From assembly GCA_937967685.1 (NCBI GenBank), contig CALBTX010000161.1, positions 1-12,652 of the forward strand: a DNA stretch of 12,652 nucleotides, in the 5' to 3' direction. This stretch comes from an uncultured Bacillaceae bacterium (GTDB taxonomy: Bacteria > Bacillota > Bacilli > Caldalkalibacillales > Caldalkalibacillaceae). Shown one piece after another: positions 6,923 through 12,652 of the stretch. A program made the translations under genes and the position numbers. Numbering within the stretch: position 1 is the stretch's first letter; each line of letters opens with the position of its first letter. Below the pieces are notes generated by a model, which had not been told where the DNA came from, made no database searches, and worked only from the letters and a program-made list of their open reading frames with translations.

Positions 6923-8113
6923 GTGGAAATTTACGTTCGTTCGGGTGATTCGTTGTGGGCCTATAGTCAGCTGTTTGACGTGCCTTTGCGCTTGATTTTG
7001 GATTCCAATCCCGGTGTTGAGCCGACGAAGTTGTCTGTCGGGCAGACCATTCGTATTCCCGGGTATGTGACGTCGGATTATCGCATCAAATCAGGGGATA
7101 CGTACTGGAAGATTGCTTTGGAAAAAGACATTCCTGTCGATATGCTTTTCCTTGTCAACCCTAAGGTAAACCCCAATCAGCTTCAAGTGGGACAAATCAT
7201 TCAAATGCCTGTTCGGGTCACATGGTCCATTGTCGAAGGAAAAAAATATTACGACTACGAAACGATGATCAACGATCTCAATCGTTTGCTGGATGTTTAC
7301 CCATTTATGAGGAAAAGGACGATTGGAGCATCTGTCATGGGGAAAGAGATCCCGGAATTGCGCATAGGGAAGGGAAGCAAAAGGATTCATGTCAATGGTT
7401 CTTTTCATGCTCAAGAGTGGATTACGACACCGGTGTTGATGACCTTTCTCGATGAATATTTGCGTTCTTTAACCAATCGGGAAGCGATTCGAGGTCGTCA
7501 AACGGCACCTTTATATGCGGAAACAATGTTATCGCTCGTACCGATGGTCAATCCGGATGGTGTCAATCTGGTCATCCACGGGGCCGAGAGCGCTGGTCGA
7601 TACCGTGAACACGTGTTGGCCTTGAATGATGGCCGAGAGGATTTTTCGAACTGGAAGGCGAACATTCGCGGAGTTGATTTAAACAATCAGTTTCCTGCCC
7701 TGTGGGAAGAAGAGGCGCAAACAAAACCGACAGCACCGGCTCCGGCTGACTATCCGGGTGAAGTTCCGTTGACTGAACCGGAAGCGATGGCGATGGCTGA
7801 GCTGACGCGAGAAGGAGATTTTGCGCGCGTGCTCGCTTTTCATACTCAAGGCGAGGTGATTTACTGGGGTTATCAAGGACTTGAACCCCCGGAATCGCGC
7901 ATCATTGTCGAGGAATTTCACAGGGTAAGCGGATATGAACCGGTCCGGTATATCGAAAGTTATGCCGGATATAAAGACTGGTTTATTCAGGATTGGCGTC
8001 GTCCGGGATTTACTGTTGAATTGGGAATGGGGATGAATCCTTTGCCCCTGGCACAATTCGATGAAATTTATGAGGAAAGTCTAGGGATATTACTGGCCGG
8101 ATTGTATATGTGA
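6923..8113 (+). CDS. LysM and M14 zinc carboxypeptidase: gamma-D-glutamyl-meso-diaminopimelate endopeptidase I type
   Basis: Peptidase predicted to cut the gamma-D-Glu to diamino-acid bond in peptidoglycan peptides, as in Lysinibacillus sphaericus endopeptidase I and B. subtilis YqgT. The 396 residues contain two LysM repeats (about 3-47 and 51-97, each with SGD..W at its start and QIGQ-like VGQ.I.IP at its end), then an M14 domain. Zinc ligands are H162 and E165 (HAQE) and H307 (AFHTQG); the substrate-binding IRGVDLNNQFP motif and the catalytic Glu366 (TVELG) are present, so it should be active. There is no signal peptide: the first LysM starts at residue 3. It may therefore act in the cytoplasm on recycled fragments or in the mother cell, as suggested for the family. 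GTG 6923 is the start that fits the frame, with GGGGGA six bases upstream; ATG 6916 is out of frame. The last 24 bases overlap the convergent membrane-protein gene. Confidence 0.9.
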   Translation: MEIYVRSGDSLWAYSQLFDVPLRLILDSNPGVEPTKLSVGQTIRIPGYVTSDYRIKSGDTYWKIALEKDIPVDMLFLVNPKVNPNQLQVGQIIQMPVRVTWSIVEGKKYYDYETMINDLNRLLDVYPFMRKRTIGASVMGKEIPELRIGKGSKRIHVNGSFHAQEWITTPVLMTFLDEYLRSLTNREAIRGRQTAPLYAETMLSLVPMVNPDGVNLVIHGAESAGRYREHVLALNDGREDFSNWKANIRGVDLNNQFPALWEEEAQTKPTAPAPADYPGEVPLTEPEAMAMAELTREGDFARVLAFHTQGEVIYWGYQGLEPPESRIIVEEFHRVSGYEPVRYIESYAGYKDWFIQDWRRPGFTVELGMGMNPLPLAQFDEIYEESLGILLAGLYM

Positions 8114-9166
8114 GTGATCGGCTTGAACCTTTGCGGCTGTTGAGCGATGTTCTTTTTCAGCCAGTTGCTTCAGTTCTCTTAATAACGCATGGATCGTTAA
8201 CAGTTCGAAAGCTAAGAATGCCGCCTTGGACAGATATGAATTTGTTCCTTTCGAAACCGCTTTTTTGTGTAAAATGTGATAAAGCTCATCCAGATTGTCT
8301 TCCGTGGGTCCGCCCTCTTCAGCGGCATTGTCATGGAGGGGGAAGAGGCCTGCAGTTCTCCTCCATGACGCGAGTAATATTTGTTTGTCTTCAGTTTGGA
8401 TGTGTGTTGTCTGCGCATGGATGTTCAGGATGTCCCCGATATGGGACAGAATGTTTTGCAAAATATCCATCTGTTGCTGCAGTTTGTTTAATTGCTTGAT
8501 GTCGTTGATTTGATGACGCCGGTATTGATATTCCTCGCGTTGATAGCTAATCATATTCGTTGTCCGATCAATCTCTTTAGACAGATGACCAAATCTCAAC
8601 TGCAACCGTTGCCGCCTTCCGGTTTGGTTTAACTGATAGTGCAGGCATTCGTTGAAAAGGGCTTGCATGTCGCGGACAATCCGTTCATTTGATTGCTTGA
8701 TGGCGGTTAGATAATTGGGCGGCCAGACTAAAAAATTAACTAAGGTTGAAACAATGATACCGGTTGAAGTCGTGCCGATGCGCGTCAAAAATGCAGACAA
8801 ATAGTGATCCTCGGTCATTTCGACCATGGCTAAAGCCGTCAAGGTGGCTACGACTATGGCGTCGTCCCATTTCAGGCGGTAACAAATGTAAATGGTCAGG
8901 AAGGCGGATAAGGCGTAAGTCAAGGGAACCTGCCCCAATAAATAATCAAATAACATGGCCAGGGCGGCCCCGATGACGGCTGCGGGCAGGCGGATAATCC
9001 CTTTTTTAATCGAAGACTTGACGCTGGGTTCAATAGTCACGATAGCGGCAATGACGGCAAAAATGGACGGCCAGTTAAACAATTGACAGATCCAGGCAGT
9101 CAGGAAAACAGAGAGGGCTGTTTTCAGTATGCGTTCACCGATCAGCTGTTGCATTTTTTTAATCAT
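8090..9166 (-). CDS. Aromatic acid exporter family / DUF939 (FUSC-like) membrane protein
   Basis: Integral membrane protein of 358 residues. The first 150 residues hold about six hydrophobic segments (roughly 13-30, 33-47, 58-76, 80-95, 100-115 and 128-148), with the family features WPSIFAVIAAIVTIEPSVKSS and a hydrophobic block ending in FLVWPP. The rest is a hydrophilic helical region with coiled-coil character (about 200-250, Gln/Leu/Ile rich) that would lie in the cytoplasm. This is the arrangement of aromatic acid exporter family 1 proteins such as B. subtilis YgaE and YqjA; the exported substrate is unknown. ATG 9166 is chosen, with AGGAT at 9180-9176, nine bases upstream; the site is weak. 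It lies 136 bases downstream of bioY on the same strand with no convincing terminator between, so some read-through from bioY is possible, though it has its own candidate promoter. Its 3' end overlaps the peptidase gene by 24 bases. Confidence 0.8.
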   Translation of the reverse strand: MIKKMQQLIGERILKTALSVFLTAWICQLFNWPSIFAVIAAIVTIEPSVKSSIKKGIIRLPAAVIGAALAMLFDYLLGQVPLTYALSAFLTIYICYRLKWDDAIVVATLTALAMVEMTEDHYLSAFLTRIGTTSTGIIVSTLVNFLVWPPNYLTAIKQSNERIVRDMQALFNECLHYQLNQTGRRQRLQLRFGHLSKEIDRTTNMISYQREEYQYRRHQINDIKQLNKLQQQMDILQNILSHIGDILNIHAQTTHIQTEDKQILLASWRRTAGLFPLHDNAAEEGGPTEDNLDELYHILHKKAVSKGTNSYLSKAAFLAFELLTIHALLRELKQLAEKEHRSTAAKVQADHSHIQSGQ

Positions 9167-9212
9167 CGTGCATTCATCCTGTTGTTCTCAAGTTTTTCTT
9201 TTGTTATTTCCT

Positions 9213-9221
9213 ATATTAGCA
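9213..9221 (-). promoter_or_regulatory. Candidate extended -10 promoter of the exporter-like gene
   Basis: Read on the minus strand the sequence is TGCTAATAT, an extended -10 element (TG, one base, TAATAT). No good -35 hexamer is found 16-18 bp upstream, which extended -10 promoters can tolerate. Transcription would start near 9206, about 40 bases before the ATG at 9166. Confidence 0.4.
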
Positions 9222-9302
9222 TATTTTTGAGTTTTCTTTTTCCACAGGCATGTACTTGACAGGATGAAGGATGACGGCTGCCTGGATATGATCGACGGGC
9301 AT

Positions 9303-9908
9303 TTACAGCCGCGTTTCTTCCGTTTTCTGATGGTGTGACAAAAAAAGGTGTATCGTTCGATAAATTCTCGAGGAAATCACCGCTGCCAGCACAGAGAACA
9401 AAATGTCTTTCACAAGCGGCACCAGCATCCACAACCAGACGATCCAATAGGTGAATTGTTCGGGGGCTTGTGCCCAGAACTTGTATGCAAAATACATCCA
9501 ATTTGTACCGAATATGTAATTGATAAACAATCCTGTAAAAGAAGCGAACATGAACGTTCTGAAGCCTGGATTCGTTTTGCGTTCGATCATTTTGCCGATC
9601 ACGTAAGCGATGAAGATGAAGGAGATGACAAATCCAAAAGTGGGGCTGAGTACATAAGCGAAGCCACTGCCAAATTTGGCAAATACGGGAACCCCCATGA
9701 GTCCAAGGCTGGTATAGACGATCATGGCCAGAGGCCCGACCCTGCTTCCTAACAAGGCGCCAGCAAGCGTGGCGATGAATGTCTGAAAAGTGATCGGAAC
9801 GCCACCAATGATCAGAAACGATCCCAGATTAGCCCCAACGGCCATGAGTGCGGCAAACAGTGCTGCCATTGTTAAGTCAACGTTTTTAAATTTTGGTCTT
9901 TGATGCAA
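9303..9908 (-). CDS. bioY: Biotin-binding S component of ECF transporter, BioY
   Basis: Substrate-capture subunit of an energy-coupling factor transporter that imports biotin together with EcfA, EcfA' and EcfT encoded elsewhere. The protein is almost wholly hydrophobic with about six membrane segments. It carries the BioY signature region GLMGVPVFAKFGSGFAYVLSPTFGF and an N-terminal ALFAALMAVGANLG helix. Start choice: TTG 9908 has a full AAAGGAGG at 9925-9918, nine bases upstream, giving 201 residues, close to the usual BioY length. An in-frame ATG at 9941 would add eleven residues, lacks a ribosome binding site, and lies upstream of the transcription start predicted from the promoter, so it is unlikely to be used. 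A BirA operator over the promoter predicts repression when biotin is abundant. No biotin synthesis gene is in the window. Confidence 0.93.
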   Translation of the reverse strand: MHQRPKFKNVDLTMAALFAALMAVGANLGSFLIIGGVPITFQTFIATLAGALLGSRVGPLAMIVYTSLGLMGVPVFAKFGSGFAYVLSPTFGFVISFIFIAYVIGKMIERKTNPGFRTFMFASFTGLFINYIFGTNWMYFAYKFWAQAPEQFTYWIVWLWMLVPLVKDILFSVLAAVISSRIYRTIHLFLSHHQKTEETRL

Positions 9909-9917
9909 GAATTCGTT

Positions 9918-9925
9918 CCTCCTTT
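9918..9925 (-). promoter_or_regulatory. Ribosome binding site that fixes the TTG start of bioY
   Basis: AAAGGAGG on the minus strand, an exact match to the anti-Shine-Dalgarno complement, sits nine bases before TTG 9908. It lies inside the frame that would be read from ATG 9941, which argues that the ATG is not the start. Confidence 0.85.
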
Positions 9926-9943
9926 GTTGCAGCTGTCTCATTT

Positions 9944-9971
9944 ATTCTATCATCGCCTGCATATTTGTCAA
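9944..9971 (-). promoter_or_regulatory. Sigma-A promoter of bioY
   Basis: On the minus strand TTGACA (9971-9966) and TAGAAT (9949-9944) are separated by 16 bp. The -35 box is perfect and the -10 box matches five of six positions. Transcription would start near 9937, leaving a leader of about 29 bases before TTG 9908. The -35 box lies inside one half-site of the BirA operator. Confidence 0.72.
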
Positions 9972-9995
9972 CATATATTTATTTTTGGTTAACAT
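9965..9995. promoter_or_regulatory. BirA (biotin repressor) operator of bioY
   Basis: TTGTCAAC (9965-9972) and GTTAACAT (9988-9995) form an interrupted dyad with a 15-bp spacer. This fits the known Firmicutes BirA box, TTGTTAAC and GTTAACAA half-sites about 14-16 bp apart, with two mismatches in total. It covers the -35 hexamer of bioY, so BirA with biotinyl-AMP bound would block RNA polymerase. Assignment rests on the motif and the identity of the regulated gene. Confidence 0.82.
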
Positions 9996-10014
9996 ATTAG
10001 ATTGTGTTTGATAG

Positions 10015-10085
10015 CATGATGGGAATGTGTGTTTATTGACGTGATGGGGATATGTGCGTTCGTCTGCGTGATGGGGGTATGTGTG
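10015..10085. repeat. Three imperfect tandem repeats between bioY and the DUF59 gene
   Basis: Three copies of a core close to CRTGATGGGRRTRTGTGYG start at 10015, 10040 and 10067, so the period is 25-27 bp. The unit cores are CATGATGGGAATGTGTG, CGTGATGGGGATATGTGCG and CGTGATGGGGGTATGTGTG; the few bases between cores are not conserved. They lie about 20 bases beyond the BirA operator. They could be protein-binding sites or slipped-strand repeats; no known operator is recognised. Confidence 0.7.
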
Positions 10086-10102
10086 CAGCGCGGTTCTTAT
10101 GC

Positions 10103-10131
10103 TTGAATTTTTTATCCTTGAGCAAGATAAA
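10103..10131 (+). promoter_or_regulatory. Weak candidate sigma-A promoter of the DUF59 gene
   Basis: TTGAAT (10103-10108) and GATAAA (10126-10131) match the consensus in four of six positions each with a 17-bp spacer. An imperfect inverted repeat (TTATCCTTG, then CAAGATAA, 10112-10130) overlaps it. This is the best candidate in the region but not a strong one. Confidence 0.33.
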
Positions 10132-10174
10132 CTAAAGGTTGCATCAATGTAGCTTTAAAAGGTGGTGAAATGTG

Positions 10175-10537
10175 ATGACTGAAGAAATGTTAGATGAGCA
10201 AACGATGGATGAAATTACAGCGGAAGGCGAAATCGACGGCCAATTGAAAGAAAAGATTGTTCGTGCTTTAGCCACGGTGGAAGATCCGGAGCTTGGCATC
10301 GATATTGTCAACCTCGGTTTGGTTTACGGCATTGAAAGAGAGAAAAACGGCGATACGCGGGTGACGATGACCTTAACCGCTGTCGGCTGTCCGTTGGCAG
10401 GCATGATCGTTTCTTTGGTTAAAGAGGCTTTGGAAGATATCCAGGAAGTGAACAATGTCGAAGTCGATATCATTTGGGATCCGCCATGGACGAAGGAGAG
10501 AATGTCCAGAACAGCGCGCATTGCACTCGGCATGTGA
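10175..10537 (+). CDS. DUF59/MIP18-family metal-sulfur cluster assembly factor (SufT/YitW-like)
   Basis: Small cytoplasmic protein of 120 residues. After an acidic N-terminal extension of about 22 residues comes a complete DUF59 domain: LKEKIVRALATVEDPELGIDIV, NLGLVY, TMTLTAVGCPLAG with the conserved Cys72, and VDIIWDPPWT. Relatives (SufT, PaaD, yeast/human MIP18, B. subtilis YitW) help maturation of Fe-S proteins; the exact client is unknown. ATG 10175 is preferred because AAAGGTGG (10158-10165) lies nine bases before it; GTG 10172 immediately upstream is the alternative and adds one residue. It stands alone between divergent bioY and the convergent CAP gene. It may use the shared terminator hairpin at 10543-10581, but no T-run follows the hairpin on this strand. 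Confidence 0.88.
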   Translation: MTEEMLDEQTMDEITAEGEIDGQLKEKIVRALATVEDPELGIDIVNLGLVYGIEREKNGDTRVTMTLTAVGCPLAGMIVSLVKEALEDIQEVNNVEVDIIWDPPWTKERMSRTARIALGM

Positions 10538-10581
10538 AAAAACAAGCAGAGCCTGGTTCTTTTGTATCCCGGCCCTGCTTG
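10537..10581 (-). terminator. Intrinsic terminator of the CAP-domain gene
   Basis: On the minus strand CAAGCAGGGCCGG (10581-10569) pairs with CCAGGCTCTGCTTG (10556-10543), giving about 13 bp with one G-U pair and one bulged A, followed at once by TTTTTT (10542-10537). On the plus strand the G-U pair becomes an A-C mismatch and no T-run follows, so it is mainly a minus-strand terminator, though the hairpin may also mark the end of the DUF59 transcript. Confidence 0.85.
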
Positions 10582-10601
10582 CCTCTCATTAAAACGCGGT
10601 C

Positions 10602-11318
10602 TTAGCCTTTAAACAATTGGACGAACATTTTGCCGTAAGGTCCGCCATTGACGATGCCAATACCTATTTCAGTGTAATTTCCATTTAAGATGTTGGCCCG
10701 ATGGCCGTCTGAATTCATTAAGGATTGATGAGCACGTTCTACTGTTTGATTACCGGCCAGGTTCTCCCCTGCGGTACGGTACTTCACACCGAAAGCATTC
10801 AGCATGTCTGTCGGAGAACCATAGGTGGGTGAATGGTGCCCGAAATATTGATGATCAATCATATCTTGTGCCTTGACTCGTGCAACTTGTACCAATTCCA
10901 TATTGACCTTTAGAGCGGGCAATCCTTGTTTTTGTCGCTCGGCATTGACTAAATTAACCATTTGTTGTTCTTCTGCACTCAATTGCGCGGAGGTTTCAGC
11001 GGCAGGTTGTTCGTCTTGATTGGCTTGTTTTTGCCCAGCTTGAGGTGTTTCAGCCGGTTGTTTTTCCGTTTGACCGTTTGAAGGGGGTTGAATTTGCTGA
11101 TTTCCCTGCAGCAATTGATTCAGTAGATTTTGCAGCTCAGTCGGATTGAGAGATCCAGCAGATTGCAACGAATTTAAGATGGATTGCGCCTCTTCCGGTG
11201 AATTAATTTGCACAACCTTATAATATACTCCTCCGTTCTGAGCGGCAGATGCCTCGGTATTGTGACTAAAACCGAGCAATAATGAGGCGATAACGGCTAT
11301 AATGAGCAGCTTTTTCAT
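10602..11318 (-). CDS. Secreted CAP/SCP-domain protein (YkwD-like)
   Basis: Exported protein of 238 residues with unknown biochemical role. A signal peptide is clear: MKK, a hydrophobic core, then cleavage probably after Ala25 (ASA-AQ). Residues about 28-70 are helical, 70-112 form a Gln/Pro/Glu-rich low-complexity linker, and 113-238 form the CAP domain. CAP motifs: VNAERQKQGL, YFGHHSP (His161/His162), AGENLAGN (Glu185), NSDGHRANILNGNYTEIGIG (His206). This layout is common in Bacillaceae, for example B. subtilis YkwD and spore-coat-associated relatives; there is no LysM domain. ATG 11318 has GGGAGG (11332-11327) eight bases upstream. It is a single gene with its own terminator, divergent from the CvfC-like gene across a repeat-containing region. 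No promoter is convincing; TACAAT lies upstream without a well-spaced -35 box. Confidence 0.9.
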   Translation of the reverse strand: MKKLLIIAVIASLLLGFSHNTEASAAQNGGVYYKVVQINSPEEAQSILNSLQSAGSLNPTELQNLLNQLLQGNQQIQPPSNGQTEKQPAETPQAGQKQANQDEQPAAETSAQLSAEEQQMVNLVNAERQKQGLPALKVNMELVQVARVKAQDMIDHQYFGHHSPTYGSPTDMLNAFGVKYRTAGENLAGNQTVERAHQSLMNSDGHRANILNGNYTEIGIGIVNGGPYGKMFVQLFKG

Positions 11319-11395
11319 CCAATTTTCCTCCCATTCTTAATAGATTAAGAGTTTTCATTGTAGTTTTCGCAGAAAATCACCCGCTCAAGGGGGTA

Positions 11396-11420
11396 TGGAA
11401 AAACTTACATAGGATGAAAG
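11396..11420 (+). repeat. 25-bp direct repeat, copy 1
   Basis: An exact 25-base sequence starting TGGAAAAACTTACAT and ending AGGATGAAAG. It is identical to the copy at 11463-11487, 67 bases away start to start. It is immediately preceded by a small GC-rich dyad, ACCC (11379-11382) facing GGGT (11391-11394). Confidence 0.95.
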
Positions 11421-11452
11421 ACTCAATGAAGTTGTTTATCTATTAAAACCAT

Positions 11453-11462
11453 CCACATGTGG
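11453..11462. other. Perfect 10-bp palindrome adjoining repeat copy 2
   Basis: CCACATGTGG is self-complementary and lies immediately before the second 25-bp repeat; with flanking CCA and TGG the symmetry extends imperfectly. A protein-binding site is possible. It has no T-run and too small a loop for a terminator. Confidence 0.5.
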
Positions 11463-11487
11463 TGGAAAAACTTACATAGGATGAAAG
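11463..11487 (+). repeat. 25-bp direct repeat, copy 2
   Basis: Exact second copy of the 25-base sequence at 11396-11420. It follows directly on the palindrome at 11453-11462. Both copies lie between the divergent CAP and CvfC-like genes; sequence similarity outside the 25 bases is weak. Confidence 0.95.
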
Positions 11488-11532
11488 GTGTATCTTTGAT
11501 CATCAGTAGAAGGCATCTGGATCCGCTCTTCA

Positions 11533-11562
11533 TTGGCATGTGCGCCTTGATTTTGTTATATT
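11533..11562 (+). promoter_or_regulatory. Sigma-A promoter of the CvfC-like gene
   Basis: TTGGCA (11533-11538) and TATATT (11557-11562) each match the consensus in five of six positions with an 18-bp spacer, and a TG one base before the -10 box (11554-11555) makes it an extended -10 promoter. Transcription would start near 11569, about 39 bases before ATG 11608. Confidence 0.6.
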
Positions 11563-11607
11563 TGATTTAAGATTGGTCAAAAAATGGAGTCGGAAGGAGA
11601 ATGCCTG

Positions 11608-12652
11608 ATGAAAATCGTGTCGATTGAACCGACACCAAGTCCCAATTCGATGAAATTAAATTTGGACGAAAGTTTGCCGGAAGGGAAAACTTTAAATTAT
11701 ACAGCGCAAAATAAACAAAATGCTCCGGATTATATTCAACAGCTGTTGGCTGTCGAAGGGATTAAAGGTGTTTATCAGGTGATGGATTTTATGGCGATTG
11801 AAAGAAGCCCGAGAACGGATTGGAAAGTGATCCTGCCCGCCGTGAAGGACATTTTAGGCGTTGCCGAAGCAAGCAATTCCGAAGAAGGCGGCTCGGTGGC
11901 AGCATCGGTAACAGGCGATCAGCCTGTCCCTGATGAAGCGTTTGGGGAAGTGAATGTATTTGTACAAATGTTCAAGGGCATTCCTGTTCAAGTTAAATTA
12001 ATTGCCGGATCCGAAGAACGCCGGTTCGGACTTCCCGAACGCTTTCAGAATGCCCTCATGCGTGCTCAATCTTCTTCCGATAATTATATTTTTGAGAGAA
12101 AATGGGTTGAACAAGATGTTCGCTACGGGGACATGGATGAAATCGGCCAGCAGGTGACAGAAGAATTATCTGCCGCCTATGATGATGAACGTTTGGAACA
12201 GCTCGTCAAAGCGGCTTTTGAAGAAGATGCGGCACAGGAAAATAAAAGTACAGATGAGACGCAGCATGCAGACGATGTATTGCCAAAATTGGATCACCCG
12301 GACTGGAAAGTCCGTTATGCCGCGTTAGAACGCATGAAATTAACAGAGGAAGAAATCCCAGTTTTACGAAAAGCGCTGGATGATCCGAAGATGTCCATTC
12401 GACGTTTGGCGACAGCCTACCTGGGTGAAATCGGAGGAAAAGAGGCTTTGCAGCTGCTGTACAAGGCTTTGCAAGACGAGACCGTAGCCGTACGTCGGAC
12501 TGCCGGTGATGCCATTTCCGATATCGGGGATCCGGCGGCGATCGACGTCATGATCGAAGCTTTAAAGGACGAAAATAAACTCGTCCGCTGGCGTGCGGCC
12601 AGATTTATGTATGAAGTAGGGGATAAAAGGGCGATTCCCGCGCTTCGAGCTG
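11608..12652 (+). CDS. CvfC/YpgR-like protein: Nfu_N domain plus HEAT repeats (3' end cut off)
   Basis: Incomplete gene running off the window: 348 residues are visible, and relatives such as B. subtilis YpgR have about 376, so little is missing. ATG 11608 has AAGGAG (11594-11599) eight bases upstream; ATG 11601 is in another frame and stops at once. Residues 1-85 resemble the Nfu N-terminal scaffold domain (TPSPNSMKLNL, then LLAVEGIKGVYQVMDFMAIER and WKVILPAVKDIL). Residues about 110-205 form a mixed region. Residues about 225-348 are HEAT-like repeats of PBS-lyase type (HPDWKVRYAALERM, DPKMSIRRLATAYLGEIG, DETVAVRRTAGDAISDIGDPAAI, DENKLVRWRAARFMYEVGD). In Staphylococcus aureus the family is named conserved virulence factor C; the molecular role is not established. 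No cysteine occurs in the visible protein, so it cannot bind an Fe-S cluster through Cys in the way of the NifU C-terminal domain. Confidence 0.88.
   Translation, partial: MKIVSIEPTPSPNSMKLNLDESLPEGKTLNYTAQNKQNAPDYIQQLLAVEGIKGVYQVMDFMAIERSPRTDWKVILPAVKDILGVAEASNSEEGGSVAASVTGDQPVPDEAFGEVNVFVQMFKGIPVQVKLIAGSEERRFGLPERFQNALMRAQSSSDNYIFERKWVEQDVRYGDMDEIGQQVTEELSAAYDDERLEQLVKAAFEEDAAQENKSTDETQHADDVLPKLDHPDWKVRYAALERMKLTEEEIPVLRKALDDPKMSIRRLATAYLGEIGGKEALQLLYKALQDETVAVRRTAGDAISDIGDPAAIDVMIEALKDENKLVRWRAARFMYEVGDKRAIPALRA

Noticed and set aside
8110..8499. Open frames on the plus strand inside the exporter-like gene
   Set aside because: They are antisense to a well-supported membrane protein, show no recognisable family features and lack ribosome binding sites.
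9348..9752. 134-codon plus-strand open frame antisense to bioY
   Set aside because: Charged low-complexity translation opposite a membrane protein gene, with no family resemblance and no start signal.
10015..10085. Tandem repeats considered as a CRISPR array
   Set aside because: Only three imperfect units, with under ten bases between conserved cores, no spacers of constant length and no cas genes nearby.
11396..11487. 25-bp repeats considered as sporulation sigma-factor promoters (CATA motif inside)
   Set aside because: CATAGGAT resembles part of a sigma-K -10 element, but no AC-type -35 element occurs at the required distance in either copy.

Overview
The window looks like chromosomal DNA of a Gram-positive endospore-former type, most probably Bacillaceae. 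The reasons are strong AAGGAG-type ribosome binding sites, consensus sigma-A promoters, an S-box (SAM-I) riboswitch, a Firmicutes-type BirA operator, and a set of proteins typical of Bacillus relatives (CshA-like helicase, MecA/PBP3-type penicillin-binding protein, LysM plus M14 gamma-D-Glu-diamino-acid endopeptidase, CvfC-like HEAT protein). The genus cannot be fixed from sequence alone. I see no insertion sequence, phage gene, tRNA, rRNA or CRISPR array.

Layout. 67-1497 (+) is a DEAD-box RNA helicase closed by a clear intrinsic terminator (1497-1530). A new sigma-A promoter (1529-1557) then serves a lipoprotein class B penicillin-binding protein (1630-3669, +). A perfect-consensus promoter (3724-3752) and a SAM riboswitch with its own terminator (3783-3965) precede metY (4010-5296, +), the sulfhydrylase of methionine/cysteine synthesis. 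On the other strand a MurE-like ligase (5142-6761, -) converges on metY and overlaps it. Its divergent neighbour is a cytoplasmic LysM-M14 peptidase (6923-8113, +) of the family that cuts the bond MurE enzymes make. A membrane protein of the aromatic acid exporter/DUF939 family (8090-9166, -) follows. Next comes bioY (9303-9908, -), the biotin-binding subunit of an ECF transporter, with a BirA operator over its promoter. Then come a DUF59/MIP18 metal-sulfur cluster assembly protein (10175-10537, +), a secreted CAP/SCP-domain protein (10602-11318, -) with its terminator, and an incomplete Nfu_N-HEAT protein of the CvfC/YpgR type (11608 to the window end, +).

The genes are mostly single transcription units with their own promoters. 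Shared themes are cell-wall metabolism (penicillin-binding protein, MurE-like ligase, M14 endopeptidase), cofactor-responsive control (SAM for metY, biotin for bioY) and possibly Fe-S metabolism (DUF59 protein, Nfu_N protein).

Most of the window is ordinary. The items that deserve a second look are four: the MurE paralogue with an altered substrate motif and an antisense C-terminal tail; two exact 25-bp repeats between the CAP and CvfC genes; three imperfect tandem repeats upstream of the DUF59 gene; and a CvfC-like protein with an Nfu-type N-terminus but no cysteine in the visible part. I do not see convincing evidence of an entirely new multi-gene system.
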